Assembly: GCF_003815875.1 (NCBI RefSeq)
Contig: NZ_CP033924.1
Coordinates: 5,456,001 to 5,520,000 of the forward strand
DNA from: Chryseobacterium lactis
GTDB lineage: Bacteria > Bacteroidota > Bacteroidia > Flavobacteriales > Weeksellaceae
Direction of reading: 5' to 3'
DNA length: 64,000 nucleotides
Position numbers and translations under genes: made by a program. The notes under the pieces are model-generated. The model had not been told where the DNA came from. It made no database searches and worked only from the letters and a program-made list of their open reading frames with translations. Positions 1 to 8,547 of this stretch are shown here, piece after piece (the stretch's first letter is position 1; each line of letters opens with the position of its first letter).

Positions 1-1
1 T

Positions 2-370
2 GCAGTGGCAAAATATCTTGAGACACACCCTGCTGTTGATAAAGTAATTTATCCCGGTTTGGAATCTCACCCTCAATATGAATTGGCAAAATCTCAGATG
101 AAGGAATCAGGAGGAATGGTATCATTCACTTTCAAGTCCGGAAAAAAAGAAGATGCTATTAAATTCTTAGAAAAAGTAAGAGTATTCACGCTAGCAGAAT
201 CTTTGGGAGGGGTAGAATCTTTAGCTAACCATCCTGCATTGATGACTCATGCTTCTATTCCGGCAGAAAAACGTGCAGAATTAGGGATCACCGATGATTT
301 GGTTCGTTTAAGCGTTGGTATTGAAGACGCAGAAGATCTTATTGCAGATTTGGAGAAAGCATTTTCTTAA
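2..370 (+). CDS. Cys/Met-metabolism PLP-dependent enzyme, C-terminal part (5' end outside window)
   Basis: The reading frame is open from the left edge, so only about the last 122 codons are seen. The sequence AESLGGVESLANHPA followed by MTHASIP is the signature of the C-terminal domain of the cystathionine gamma-synthase / beta-lyase / methionine gamma-lyase family, and the arginine in LVRLSVGIED is the family's substrate-carboxylate-binding residue. The PLP lysine lies in the missing part. These cytoplasmic enzymes make or break C-S bonds in transsulfuration. Which member this is cannot be told from the tail. The gene ends just before a hairpin terminator, so it is probably the last gene of its transcript. 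Confidence 0.85.
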   Translation, partial: AVAKYLETHPAVDKVIYPGLESHPQYELAKSQMKESGGMVSFTFKSGKKEDAIKFLEKVRVFTLAESLGGVESLANHPALMTHASIPAEKRAELGITDDLVRLSVGIEDAEDLIADLEKAFS

Positions 371-380
371 TATAAATAAC

Positions 381-412
381 AATGAGAAGGGTTTATAATA
401 ATCCTTCTCATT
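381..412 (+). terminator. Rho-independent terminator after the PLP-enzyme gene
   Basis: AATGAGAAGG (381-390) pairs with CCTTCTCATT (403-412) as a perfect 10-bp stem with a 12-base loop, followed by TTATTATA. It starts 11 bases after the stop codon. Confidence 0.75.
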
Positions 413-433
413 TTATTATACCACCAAATATAT

Positions 434-880
434 ATGAAAAATACAAGAAAAGCTACCATTTCCGATTTGCCTCAACTGGCAGAATTATTTGATCAGTACC
501 GGATTTTTTATCATAAAGAATCTGATGTTCCTGCTGCAAAAGATTTTCTTCAACAAAGGCTTGAGAATAAAGATTCTGAAATTTTTGTTGCCGAAGAAAA
601 TGAAGTATTGACAGGTTTCGTCCAGCTCTACCCTATTTTTTCATCCACAAGAATGCAACGTTACTGGTTACTGAATGATCTATATGTCAACGGAAATCAT
701 CGTGGAAAAGGATATTCAAAAGAGCTTATCGAAAAAGCTAAAGAATTGTGCATATCCACCAACGCTTGCGGAATTTTACTTGAAACAGGAAAAGGCAATG
801 ATGTAGGAAATCAGCTGTATCCTTCTTGTGGATTTAAGCTTTACGATTCGGTAAATTTCTATGAATGGAGCAATTCATGA
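434..880 (+). CDS. GNAT-family N-acetyltransferase
   Basis: A 148-residue protein with the fold signature of Gcn5-related acetyltransferases: a motif-A acetyl-CoA loop HRGKGYSKELIEKA around residues 94-107, preceded by the hydrophobic strand LLNDLYVN, and a C-terminal YPSCGFKLYDSVNFYE that resembles the usual 'YEKxGF' segment. It should move an acetyl group from acetyl-CoA to an amine in the cytosol; the substrate cannot be read from the sequence. Length is typical. It lies alone between the terminator at 381-412 and the DinB-like gene. Confidence 0.85.
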   Translation: MKNTRKATISDLPQLAELFDQYRIFYHKESDVPAAKDFLQQRLENKDSEIFVAEENEVLTGFVQLYPIFSSTRMQRYWLLNDLYVNGNHRGKGYSKELIEKAKELCISTNACGILLETGKGNDVGNQLYPSCGFKLYDSVNFYEWSNS

Positions 881-995
881 GTAATGGATAATTAGTATTG
901 AGTAATCATTTAAATCCTTATCTTATACTATTGAAAGTGTATATTCAATTTTGAAATGTTTCAAAAAAGACCTTTAACTTATAACTGAAAATACC

Positions 996-1508
996 ATGAC
1001 TGATTTTCAAAAATATATTCAAAGATATTTAGACCAGATTCCATCAGGAGATTGGTTGAAAGAATTAAAAATTTCCGGAGAAAAAACGTTAGGAATTTAT
1101 TCTAATCTTACCGAAGAACAATCCAAATTTTCTTACGCCGAAGGAAAATGGACATTGAAAGAACTTCTACTCCACCTATCAGACACGGAAAGAGTATTTC
1201 AATACAGAATGCTGGCTTTTGCACGAGGTGATAAAAATAACCTTCCAGGGTTTGATGAAAATGAATATGCCGAAAAGTCTTTTGCCAATGAAAGAACATT
1301 AGAATCATTGGTTGAAGAATATAAACTGGTAAGAAAATCATCTCAGATTTTATCAGAAACCCTTAATTCATCTGCTTTACAAACTACAGGTGTGGCCAAC
1401 GGTAATGAAATTACTGTGGAAACGATCGGAAAATTGATTGTAGGACACAACATTCACCACCTTAATATTATTGAAGAAAGATATTTACCGAAATTGGGAT
1501 GGATGTGA
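996..1508 (+). CDS. DinB-like (DinB_2) four-helix metal-binding protein
   Basis: A 170-residue, mostly helical protein. KWTLKELLLHLSDTERVFQYRMLAFARGD (H60) and VGHNIHHLNIIEERYL (H151, H154/H155) place three histidines as in the DinB/YfiT superfamily, where they bind a divalent metal between helices. Members are thiol-dependent transferases or hydrolases, or have no known activity. The ATG at 996 follows an AT-rich leader. The 3' end overlaps the next gene by 10 bases (ATGGATGTGA), which suggests translational coupling. The family call is firm; the reaction is unknown. Confidence 0.8.
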   Translation: MTDFQKYIQRYLDQIPSGDWLKELKISGEKTLGIYSNLTEEQSKFSYAEGKWTLKELLLHLSDTERVFQYRMLAFARGDKNNLPGFDENEYAEKSFANERTLESLVEEYKLVRKSSQILSETLNSSALQTTGVANGNEITVETIGKLIVGHNIHHLNIIEERYLPKLGWM

Positions 1509-1921
1509 GAAAATGGATTATTCCAGTGAGCTTAATTGTTTTTACCATTTCTTTATGTTTCAATGCATTTAAGGTTATAGAGGTAGAAGAAATTAAAGCT
1601 TATAGCTCCCTAGAAATACTTCTTGTAGGTCCTGTTAGTTTTCTTGGTGGAGGAATATTTGAATTTTTTATTTGGACCGCTAATATTTGGTTTTTGATCG
1701 CTCTTATTTTCATTTACAAAAAGCAATCCTATTCAAAAGCCTTTATACTAGGATTAATAGCCACAGTAATTTCAATTTCATTCCTATTTTGGAAAGAAAT
1801 TCTAATTGCAGAAAATGGAAGACAGGGGAAAATATATAGTTTGGAAGCAGGGTATTTCCTATGGTTAACGTCATTTTTATTTTTAACTATCTGTTCGTTT
1901 TTTTTTAATTATAAAATATAA
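1499..1921 (+). CDS. Small integral membrane protein, unknown function
   Basis: 140 residues, very hydrophobic, with about four membrane-spanning stretches (near residues 5-23, 38-72, 77-100 and 118-136) and short charged loops. No motif is recognised. The start overlaps the stop of the DinB-like gene, so the two are probably translated together. It is listed as a real gene because it fills the space between its neighbours in a continuous frame with membrane-protein composition. Confidence 0.6.
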   Translation: MDVRKWIIPVSLIVFTISLCFNAFKVIEVEEIKAYSSLEILLVGPVSFLGGGIFEFFIWTANIWFLIALIFIYKKQSYSKAFILGLIATVISISFLFWKEILIAENGRQGKIYSLEAGYFLWLTSFLFLTICSFFFNYKI

Positions 1922-1955
1922 ATTTAACAGAACTAAAATATTATCTTGATTTGCT

Positions 1956-2549
1956 ATGAGGCAATTAAAAAAGTTAAAAATTACAGAAAGTATTGAATCT
2001 GAAAAATTAATTTTCGAAGAAAATTGGTATGATAGGTTTGATACCTGGACAATCTATTTTGCTTCTTTAGCCATGATTGGAAGTAGTGTACTTTGTGTAA
2101 GAGAAATAAAACCTTCTCTAAATAACGGATTGGAGTATTTATTTTTCACTGTCATATTTACTTTTAGTTTATATGTTTTTTATTGCAAATCCACAGAAAA
2201 ATATTTGAAAGAAATTAAATTTAGTATTTCTAAAGATGAAGCTAAAAACAGGATTCTTGAATATGGTAAGAAATATAATTATAGGATAACCAAAGTTTCT
2301 ACCAATTTATTTTATTTAAATGAAACGGCTGATTTCTACAGCCCTGTTAACTATGAACAAACTACAATCATTTTCTTTAAAAACAATGCCATTCTTTATA
2401 CTGTAATTAAAGAATGCTCAAGGGCTAATTTTCCTGTTTTATTTTCTAAGTATCTTACCATATTTGATCTAAAAAAAATATTACATCAGAAAGAAGCTCA
2501 ACCACGTAAACGCTCGACATATTTTAGTTCATTTTTCCATGGATTATAA
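1956..2549 (+). CDS. Hypothetical two-helix membrane protein
   Basis: 197 residues. An N-terminal cytosolic stretch of about 30 residues is followed by two hydrophobic segments (roughly residues 31-50 and 60-78, the second ending in LYVFYCKS) and a soluble C-terminal domain of about 110 residues rich in lysine, aromatic residues and beta-type sequence. No family is recognised. The gene lies 34 bases after the preceding membrane protein and could share its transcript. Confidence 0.55.
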   Translation: MRQLKKLKITESIESEKLIFEENWYDRFDTWTIYFASLAMIGSSVLCVREIKPSLNNGLEYLFFTVIFTFSLYVFYCKSTEKYLKEIKFSISKDEAKNRILEYGKKYNYRITKVSTNLFYLNETADFYSPVNYEQTTIIFFKNNAILYTVIKECSRANFPVLFSKYLTIFDLKKILHQKEAQPRKRSTYFSSFFHGL

Positions 2550-2600
2550 TCTTTATAAATTTTGATTAAATCAAAATACCATTTCATTTAATCCCTAATT

Positions 2601-2633
2601 TTTTGTCTAAAAAACATAGATTTTCTACCTTTA
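2601..2633 (+). promoter_or_regulatory. Candidate Bacteroidota promoter for tsaC
   Basis: TTTTG at 2601-2605 and TACCTTTA at 2626-2633 match the Bacteroidota -33 (TTG) and -7 (TAnnTTTG, one mismatch) elements with a 20-base spacer. The predicted start would leave a leader of about 20 bases before the ATG at 2660. Confidence 0.4.
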
Positions 2634-2659
2634 TCAACTGATTTGAATTCGATACCATT

Positions 2660-3208
2660 ATGGAGCATATTATAGAAGTATTAAAATCCGGCGGAACTAT
2701 TCTTTACCCTACTGATACCATCTGGGGAATAGGTTGTGATGCCACCAATATAGAAGCAGTCAATAAAATTTTTGACATTAAAAAACGTGAAAAAAATAAA
2801 TCCATGATTATTCTGGTAGAGTCTGAAAAAAGACTTCAGGATTTGGTGGATGTTCCGGAAATGGCCTGGGAAATCATTGATCTGAGTGAAAAACCGGTTA
2901 CTATGGTTTATGAGAATCCAAAAGGTCTTCCTAAAGAATTGCTTGCTGAAGACGGTAGTATCGGGATCCGATTGGTAAAAAATGATTTTTGCAAAAAGCT
3001 GATTACAAAGCTTAATAAACCGTTGGTATCTACATCCGCTAATTTTAGTGGAGAAAAAAGTCCATTGAAATTTTCTGATATTTCTGAAGAGATGATTAAT
3101 CTTGTTGATTATGCGGTAGAAGAAGACAGAGAAAAGGTTTCAAAATATTCAGGTTCTTCGGTGATCAAAATCTGGAGTGATAACAGAATAAAAGTTCTTC
3201 GTGAATAA
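2660..3208 (+). CDS. tsaC: L-threonylcarbamoyladenylate synthase (TsaC/Sua5/YrdC family)
   Basis: 182 residues, the length of a TsaC-type protein with the YrdC domain only. Seen: LYPTDTIWGIGCDA near the N-terminus, KKREKNKSM (the K-x-R/S-x-x-N-type ATP/threonine pocket around residues 41-49), and PLVSTSANFSG near residue 150. The enzyme makes threonylcarbamoyl-AMP from threonine, bicarbonate and ATP, the first step of the t6A37 modification of ANN-decoding tRNAs, in the cytoplasm. The C-terminal linker domain of longer Sua5 proteins is absent. A second, longer Sua5 homologue elsewhere in the genome cannot be excluded. Confidence 0.9.
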   Translation: MEHIIEVLKSGGTILYPTDTIWGIGCDATNIEAVNKIFDIKKREKNKSMIILVESEKRLQDLVDVPEMAWEIIDLSEKPVTMVYENPKGLPKELLAEDGSIGIRLVKNDFCKKLITKLNKPLVSTSANFSGEKSPLKFSDISEEMINLVDYAVEEDREKVSKYSGSSVIKIWSDNRIKVLRE

Positions 3209-3278
3209 TATCATCCGAAGATCTTTTTATTTTTAGAGTCTTGTCTGTGTGTACCGGCAGGATTTCTTTTTTTAATTC

Positions 3279-3286
3279 TATCTTTG
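3279..3286 (+). promoter_or_regulatory. -7 promoter element TATCTTTG before the NTF2-like gene
   Basis: An exact match to TAnnTTTG, 28 bases before the ATG at 3315. No good TTG lies at the expected -33 distance, so only the -7 part is supported. Confidence 0.4.
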
Positions 3287-3314
3287 CAAAACTTCAACTC
3301 ATAAAATACATGCT

Positions 3315-3659
3315 ATGAACCATCAACAATTTGCTCAGCTATGGGTAGATGCCTGGAACTCTCATGATTTGGAAGATATTCTTTCTCATTATTCTGAAGA
3401 TATCGACATAACAACGCCAATGATAGCTCTGGCTACGGGCGGAAAGGAAAGTTCATTAAAAGGGAAAGATGCAGTTCGTGAATATTGGAGAAAAGCACTG
3501 GATAAATTTCCGGATCTTCACTTTGATTTGATTCATTCAACGGCTGGAGTTGATTCTGTGGCATTATTTTATAAGTCTATTATGGATAAACATGCTGTTG
3601 AGGTTATGTTTTTTAATGAAGAAGGAAAAATTAGTAGGATGTATGCTCATTATGATTAA
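3315..3659 (+). CDS. NTF2-like / SnoaL-like family protein
   Basis: 114 residues. The opening QLWVDAWNSHDLEDILSHYSEDIDITTP and the later GKDAVREYWRKALDKFPDLHFD are typical of the SnoaL/NTF2-like fold, a small cone-shaped alpha+beta barrel used by many small enzymes and ligand-binding proteins. The pocket residues do not reveal a substrate. It lies between tsaC and cca; a 37-base gap to cca makes co-transcription with cca possible. Confidence 0.75.
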   Translation: MNHQQFAQLWVDAWNSHDLEDILSHYSEDIDITTPMIALATGGKESSLKGKDAVREYWRKALDKFPDLHFDLIHSTAGVDSVALFYKSIMDKHAVEVMFFNEEGKISRMYAHYD

Positions 3660-3696
3660 TGAGTGACATTGGTAGAAATTGACACTATTATAAACG

Positions 3697-5115
3697 ATGA
3701 AAATTAATCTTAATCAAAATAAAAATTTAAAACTTTTCAAAATAATTTCTGAAGCTGCAGAAAGGAATAACCAATCCGTATATATCGTGGGTGGTTATGT
3801 GAGAGATCTTCTGATGAAGAGGAAAGCTTCTACAGACATTGACTTTGTCACAGAGCAAAGTGGTATTGAGCTGGCGCAAAATGTAGCAGCCGATATTGAT
3901 CCAAAATTAAAGGTTTCTGTATTCAAAACCTATGGAACGGCTATGATCAAGTATAAGGAACTTGAACTGGAGTTTGTGGGTGCCAGAAAGGAAAGCTACA
4001 CCGAAAACAGCCGAAAACCCGAAGTAGAAGGCGGAACCCTTGAAGATGATCAAAAGAGACGGGATTTTACCATCAATGCGATGGCCATTTCTTTAAATAA
4101 AGATAATTTCGGAGAACTCATTGATCCATTTAATGGTATCGAAGATCTTGAAAAAGAAATCTTAAGAACACCATTAGAACCTGCACAAACCTATTCTGAT
4201 GATCCGTTGAGAATGATGAGAGCCTTACGTTTTGCATCGACTCTCAATTTCACTGTTGAAGAGCATTCTTTACAGGCCATCCAACAGGAGGCAGAAAGAA
4301 TCAAGATTGTTTCTATGGAAAGGATTATGGTGGAATTTAATAAAATCATGCTTTCCGAAAAACCTTCTGTAGGATTAAGATTAATGGAACAGACCGGTCT
4401 TTTAAAACTCATTATTCCTGAGCTGCTTGAGCTTAAAGGTGTAGAGGAAGTGGAAGGGCAAACGCATAAGGACAATTTTTACCATACGTTGGAAGTAGTA
4501 GATAATATTTCTGTAAATACAGACAATCTATGGTTACGCTGGTCTGCATTACTTCACGATATAGGAAAAGCGCCAACTAAAAAATTTGTAGAAGGAACAG
4601 GCTGGACTTTCCATGGGCATGAATTTTTAGGATCTAAAATGGTAAAAACTCTCTTCCAGAGACTCAAATTGCCATTAGGAAGTGATATGAAATATGTACA
4701 AAAGATGGTAAAACTTTCATCCAGACCCATCGCTTTGATTACAGATGATGCTTCAGACTCTGCATTAAGAAGGCTTTTATTCGATGCCGGTGAAAACCTT
4801 GAAGATCTTTTCACTCTTTGTAAAGCGGATATTACCACTAAAAATTCTAAAAAACAGGAGAAATTTAAACGAAATTTCGAATATGTTGCGGTCAAGATCA
4901 AGGAAGTAGAAGAAAAAGATCAGGTAAGAAATTTCCAGCCTCCCATTACCGGTGAAGAGATTATGGAAATGTTTAATCTGAAACCTGGACGCGAAATTGG
5001 TATCTTAAAGGAAAAGGTAAAAGAAGCGATTCTTGAAGGCGAGATTCCTAATGAAAAAGAAGAAGCTACCCAATTTGTGATTGCAGAAGCAGAAAAACTG
5101 GGATTAAAAATATAA
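3697..5115 (+). CDS. cca: CCA tRNA nucleotidyltransferase with HD domain
   Basis: 472 residues, the usual length for a Bacteroidota CCA enzyme. The class II nucleotidyltransferase head has VGGYVRDLL (residues 31-39) and the metal-binding pair in STDIDFVT (D47, D49). EDDQKRRDFTINAMAI and DDPLRMMRALRFA are the conserved basic motifs that select CTP and ATP. A central HD domain shows LLHDIGKAPT (H287, D288). The enzyme adds or repairs the 3' CCA of tRNAs in the cytoplasm; the HD domain may add phosphohydrolase activity. A strong terminator follows directly, so this gene ends the transcript. Confidence 0.93.
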   Translation: MKINLNQNKNLKLFKIISEAAERNNQSVYIVGGYVRDLLMKRKASTDIDFVTEQSGIELAQNVAADIDPKLKVSVFKTYGTAMIKYKELELEFVGARKESYTENSRKPEVEGGTLEDDQKRRDFTINAMAISLNKDNFGELIDPFNGIEDLEKEILRTPLEPAQTYSDDPLRMMRALRFASTLNFTVEEHSLQAIQQEAERIKIVSMERIMVEFNKIMLSEKPSVGLRLMEQTGLLKLIIPELLELKGVEEVEGQTHKDNFYHTLEVVDNISVNTDNLWLRWSALLHDIGKAPTKKFVEGTGWTFHGHEFLGSKMVKTLFQRLKLPLGSDMKYVQKMVKLSSRPIALITDDASDSALRRLLFDAGENLEDLFTLCKADITTKNSKKQEKFKRNFEYVAVKIKEVEEKDQVRNFQPPITGEEIMEMFNLKPGREIGILKEKVKEAILEGEIPNEKEEATQFVIAEAEKLGLKI

Positions 5116-5139
5116 GTATAGCACAGCTATATTGTCAAA

Positions 5140-5170
5140 AGCTCCGGCGGGATTTCATCCCGCCGGAGCT
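5140..5170 (+). terminator. Strong terminator after cca
   Basis: A perfect 14-bp GC-rich stem: AGCTCCGGCGGGAT (5140-5153), TTC loop, then the complement at 5157-5170, followed by TTTTATTTTC. Confidence 0.9.
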
Positions 5171-5202
5171 TTTATTTTCAATCTAATTTATTGAAAATAA
5201 AG

Positions 5203-5229
5203 CCGGCCGGTTTCTTCGAAACCGGCCGG
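5203..5229 (-). terminator. Terminator of the cobalamin-receptor operon
   Basis: CCGGCCGGTTTC (5203-5214) and GAAACCGGCCGG (5218-5229) form a perfect 12-bp stem with a 3-base loop. Read on the minus strand it is followed by CTTTATTTTC. It lies about 60 bases after the stop of the lipoprotein gene. Confidence 0.8.
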
Positions 5230-5290
5230 AAAAAAACACAAATGATGAAAAAAAATAAAAAATTATTGAGTGTACGCCGAAGCGTAACTT

Positions 5291-6352
5291 TTAGTTTTTA
5301 TAGAAACCGTTAGTACCGATTCCTGCGGTAAAGTTTAACAATAAAGTACCACTGGTAGCATTGTAAATATTTACTTTACTGTCTGCTGTAAAGCTTGCAT
5401 CAGAGGCAAAAATCTTACCGTCAATAACGTCAAATCCGTATACATTCCCTGTTGCCGTTACGATAGGAACTGTTGGAAGAGTTGTTGTTCCAATTGTCAT
5501 TCCGTAGATTTTATTGGTATCGGTGATGAAATAGAACTTGTTATCAGCTGCTCTTAGCTTTTGAACCTTTGGAATAGCTGTAAGAGTTGTTGTAGTATAT
5601 GTTCCATCCGCTGTATTCAGCTTATAAATATATGAATTGGTATTATCAGAAGCCAATGCATAAGCATTTCCCTGATAGGAAATAAGATCTCTGATAATTC
5701 CGTTTGTCGGAAGATTAATCACCTGACTTACGGTATTTGAAGATGGGTTTACCACAGTTACAGTGTATCCCGTTGGGATTGGGTTCCAGCTTGCATCATA
5801 TCCTATTCCGTCAGTTTGTACAACAATTTTCCCTGCTGCTTCCACTACTTTTTCTGCAGCATTAGTAAAATCAATACTTTTCACAAAAGAGTTGTCAGCA
5901 ACGTTATACACGTTAAGCTTTCTTTTTCCTGTATCAAAATTATTGTTGGTTACATAATATTGATTCCCGGAAAAAGCAATACCTCTGGCACCATCAAGAT
6001 TAGTTGTTACTGTAGTTTGTTTTTTGAAAGTATAACGGTTTACAATATCAATTTTATTAGGAATATTAGAAACCAGATAGGCATTACTTCCGTTGAACCC
6101 AATCGTCTGAAGTACTTTTCCTAATTGTTCGTTATTTGCTGTTGAATACACTTTATTAAACCCATAAGACAGATTATTACTTACAAAAGAAACATCTGCA
6201 GTAGGAGTAGTAAATCCACCTTCATTAGAAATAAGAACTCCGTTTTCAAGAGTGGTTGGCATCGTAATCATTTCGCTGCTATCTGAGCTACAAGACACAT
6301 TGAAAAGTAACATAGAAGCAAACGCAAGAGGTAAAATTTTTCTGATATTCAT
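5291..6352 (-). CDS. btuG: BtuG-like surface lipoprotein, beta-propeller (YncE/DUF5074 type)
   Basis: 353 residues. The N-terminus is a lipoprotein signal with lipobox FNVSC (Cys21) followed by SSDSS. The rest is a chain of similar beta-rich units of about 40-45 residues, such as YKLNTADGTYTTTTL, KVNIYNATSGTL and LNVYNVADNSF, which is what a seven-bladed YncE-like propeller looks like. Known: in Bacteroides, BtuG is such a surface lipoprotein; it binds cobalamin very tightly and caps the BtuB receptor. Here the gene lies 16 bases after a TonB receptor controlled by a cobalamin riboswitch, so the same role is inferred. The propeller family is well supported; the ligand rests on context. Confidence 0.75.
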   Translation of the reverse strand: MNIRKILPLAFASMLLFNVSCSSDSSEMITMPTTLENGVLISNEGGFTTPTADVSFVSNNLSYGFNKVYSTANNEQLGKVLQTIGFNGSNAYLVSNIPNKIDIVNRYTFKKQTTVTTNLDGARGIAFSGNQYYVTNNNFDTGKRKLNVYNVADNSFVKSIDFTNAAEKVVEAAGKIVVQTDGIGYDASWNPIPTGYTVTVVNPSSNTVSQVINLPTNGIIRDLISYQGNAYALASDNTNSYIYKLNTADGTYTTTTLTAIPKVQKLRAADNKFYFITDTNKIYGMTIGTTTLPTVPIVTATGNVYGFDVIDGKIFASDASFTADSKVNIYNATSGTLLLNFTAGIGTNGFYKN

Positions 6353-6368
6353 ATCTAATTAATTTATT

Positions 6369-8207
6369 TTAAAAGTTGATATTGAGATTTACACTGTAAT
6401 TTCTTTGTGGTAAAGGATAAGAAAGCATCGTGTAATAAGTTGTATTAAAAATATTATTCACCTTAAAGCCCAGCGTATAATTTTTATAAAATGTGAAACC
6501 GGCACCAGCATTCATTACAAAATATGGATCAAGTGCAGCACCTTTTGTTTCATTGGAATCTGTATAGGTACGTCCGTTAAACATTCCCTGTACATATACT
6601 TTCACAAAATCATATTGATAATCAATACTTCCTGTAAATTTGTGATAAGGTACGTACATCAGCTGTTTTTTAATACTAAGATCTGTAGATTTGGTATAAG
6701 AATATCCCAGATTCGATTTCAAAATATGTTTTCCAAACTTTTTTTCGTATCCCAACTGTGACTCCAACCCGTAAGATTCTACTTTTGCAGTATTAAATGC
6801 TGCATAATATCCGGCAAGTGTCGGAAGCCATCTGATCATGTCCCGGATATTCATATAGTACGGAATTACAGAAAGTTTAAAATCTCCTGCCATAAATTGG
6901 TTTCTCCATTCAAACTGATAGGATGTTTCAGGCTTCAGATCTTTATTTCCACCTTGTCCCCAGTACAGGTCATTGAATGTTGAAAATTTGAAATTTCTGG
7001 AAACATCCAACCCTACATGATACCAATCTACAGCATTCCATTTTCCTGAAAAAGAAAATAAAACGGGTGAACTTATATCCTCCACAAAATCCTTCTTTAT
7101 TCCTGCCTCAAAACGCAAATCTTTTGTGGTGAAGTATCTTAATAATCCGGAAACAGAACCTATATTTCTGTGAACGTCTCCCACCATTGAAGTTCCTTCT
7201 CCGTTTCCTTTATTCAGCTGATATTCCGCGATGATATTGATATTCCATTTCGGATGTACGAAATAATTGAAATCATTTTTCACGATATAGTTTTTCCCGG
7301 TTCCTCCACTGGTATAAGGTTTGTCAATATTGCTGAAATATTGGAAATTCTCTTCCGTGTAAGCGGCTTTGAATGAGTTGCTGAATTTGGATTCATTCCA
7401 ATCCCAGGAAACAAGACTTCGGATATTCTGAGTATGATACTTCGTTTTCGTTTCAAGATCTCCAAAAAAAACAGGATAATGCTGTCTTCCATTAAAGAAT
7501 TCAGAAATCCATGAAATCTGATGATGAGGGGCAATTTTATAAGCTGTAGCTATATTGAAATTGGTATTATAATACTGTCCGTTATCGTTTGTATACGTTT
7601 TCCCTTCGTTTTCTACCTTATAATTATTCTCACTTGCTGAATAATTTCCGGAAGCCTTAAAGCTGAATTTATCATTACTGTAAGACCCTTTAACAAAGTT
7701 ATTATAGGTACTAAAAGAAGCTGCTTCTGAAAATAAAGAACCATGAAATCCTTTGTTAAAATTCAGATCATTATTCAAATGAATACTTCCCCCGATGGCT
7801 CCACTTCCATAAATTACACTTCCTCCTCCAGCTTTTATTCCGATCTGATCATAGCCAAATAAGGAAATATTATTGATATCTCCCTGCCCTAAAAACATAG
7901 AATTTATATTGATCCCGTTCCAGACAAAAGCAGTCTGCTGGGCCGTGGTCCCCCTGAACGATGGAGAAGAAACAGCACCTCGTCCGTTTTCTTTAATATA
8001 GAGTTGTGACTGAAATCTCAGCAGGTCAGAAAGATTGGTGGAGTTTTTTTCGGCATCTTCAGTCGTAATGGTCTTTACAGGATGAAAAAGCTTTACTTTA
8101 TTCATCTGACTGTCGAAAATATAAATAGTATCAATGGCCTTCTCCTGTCCAAAAAGAAAACAACCATACGATGAAAAAAGCAGTACTAAAGATCTTTTTA
8201 TATCCAT
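6369..8207 (-). CDS. btuB: TonB-dependent cobalamin receptor (BtuB-like)
   Basis: 612 residues, the size of BtuB. A signal peptide (residues 1-20, ending FLFGQ) precedes a plug domain with VKLFHPVKTITTEDAEKNS and SFRGTTAQQTAFVWNGINI. A 22-strand-type barrel follows and ends in the aromatic outer-membrane signature NLNINF. It should carry vitamin B12 across the outer membrane using TonB energy. The ligand is inferred from the cobalamin riboswitch 45 bases upstream and the BtuG-like gene downstream. No inner-membrane BtuCDF genes are in the window. The ATG at 8205-8207 is the first start after the riboswitch. Confidence 0.85.
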   Translation of the reverse strand: MDIKRSLVLLFSSYGCFLFGQEKAIDTIYIFDSQMNKVKLFHPVKTITTEDAEKNSTNLSDLLRFQSQLYIKENGRGAVSSPSFRGTTAQQTAFVWNGININSMFLGQGDINNISLFGYDQIGIKAGGGSVIYGSGAIGGSIHLNNDLNFNKGFHGSLFSEAASFSTYNNFVKGSYSNDKFSFKASGNYSASENNYKVENEGKTYTNDNGQYYNTNFNIATAYKIAPHHQISWISEFFNGRQHYPVFFGDLETKTKYHTQNIRSLVSWDWNESKFSNSFKAAYTEENFQYFSNIDKPYTSGGTGKNYIVKNDFNYFVHPKWNINIIAEYQLNKGNGEGTSMVGDVHRNIGSVSGLLRYFTTKDLRFEAGIKKDFVEDISSPVLFSFSGKWNAVDWYHVGLDVSRNFKFSTFNDLYWGQGGNKDLKPETSYQFEWRNQFMAGDFKLSVIPYYMNIRDMIRWLPTLAGYYAAFNTAKVESYGLESQLGYEKKFGKHILKSNLGYSYTKSTDLSIKKQLMYVPYHKFTGSIDYQYDFVKVYVQGMFNGRTYTDSNETKGAALDPYFVMNAGAGFTFYKNYTLGFKVNNIFNTTYYTMLSYPLPQRNYSVNLNINF

Positions 8208-8251
8208 ACTCTTTTACTTTTCCTCCGAAAGCAATATGTTTTTTTGATTAT

Positions 8252-8402
8252 GATTCTGGCAGGTCTCCTGACTTTCGCTTTCTGTGCCTTCCCGTTTCAG
8301 ACAGTGGCTTTTTACAGAAACTTTTGTTGCGATTTACAGTTGCGGGGACAGTCCGGGGGTTACACCCGATTCCCTTTTCATTCCAATATCCTGGAAACCA
8401 AA
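8252..8402 (-). ncRNA. Cobalamin riboswitch
   Basis: Read on the minus strand, the conserved core is plain: GAATGAAAAGGGAATCGGGTG, then GTCCCCGCAACTGTAAATCG, then the B12 box region GCCACTGTCTGAAACGGGAAGG, and near the 3' end CAGGAGACCTGCC. These segments occur in the order and spacing of the cobalamin (AdoCbl) riboswitch family. It ends about 45 bases before the receptor's ATG, so binding of cobalamin should shut off the btuB-btuG operon. Boundaries are approximate by about 10 bases. Confidence 0.96.
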
Positions 8403-8409
8403 ATTTTTG

Positions 8410-8439
8410 CAAAGATAGCTTTTTAAATGTATTAGACAA
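8410..8439 (-). promoter_or_regulatory. Promoter of the cobalamin riboswitch operon
   Basis: On the minus strand, TTTTTG (its TTG is the complement of 8437-8439) and TATCTTTG (complement of 8410-8417, exact TAnnTTTG) are 19 bases apart. Transcription would begin just inside the 5' edge of the riboswitch. Confidence 0.7.
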
Positions 8440-8496
8440 AAAGGAGAATATAGCTTGCCATACTCCGGATATTTACTGATCGGTAACAATAAAAAA

Positions 8497-8520
8497 GCTG
8501 CCTTCAATACTGAAAGCAGC
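8497..8520 (-). terminator. Terminator of pafA
   Basis: GCTGC/GCAGC plus TTCA/TGAA form a stem with one mismatch and a 4-base loop. On the minus strand it is followed by TTTTTTATTG. Confidence 0.75.
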
Positions 8521-8547
8521 CATTATAAAGTATATATCTTTTTTAAA

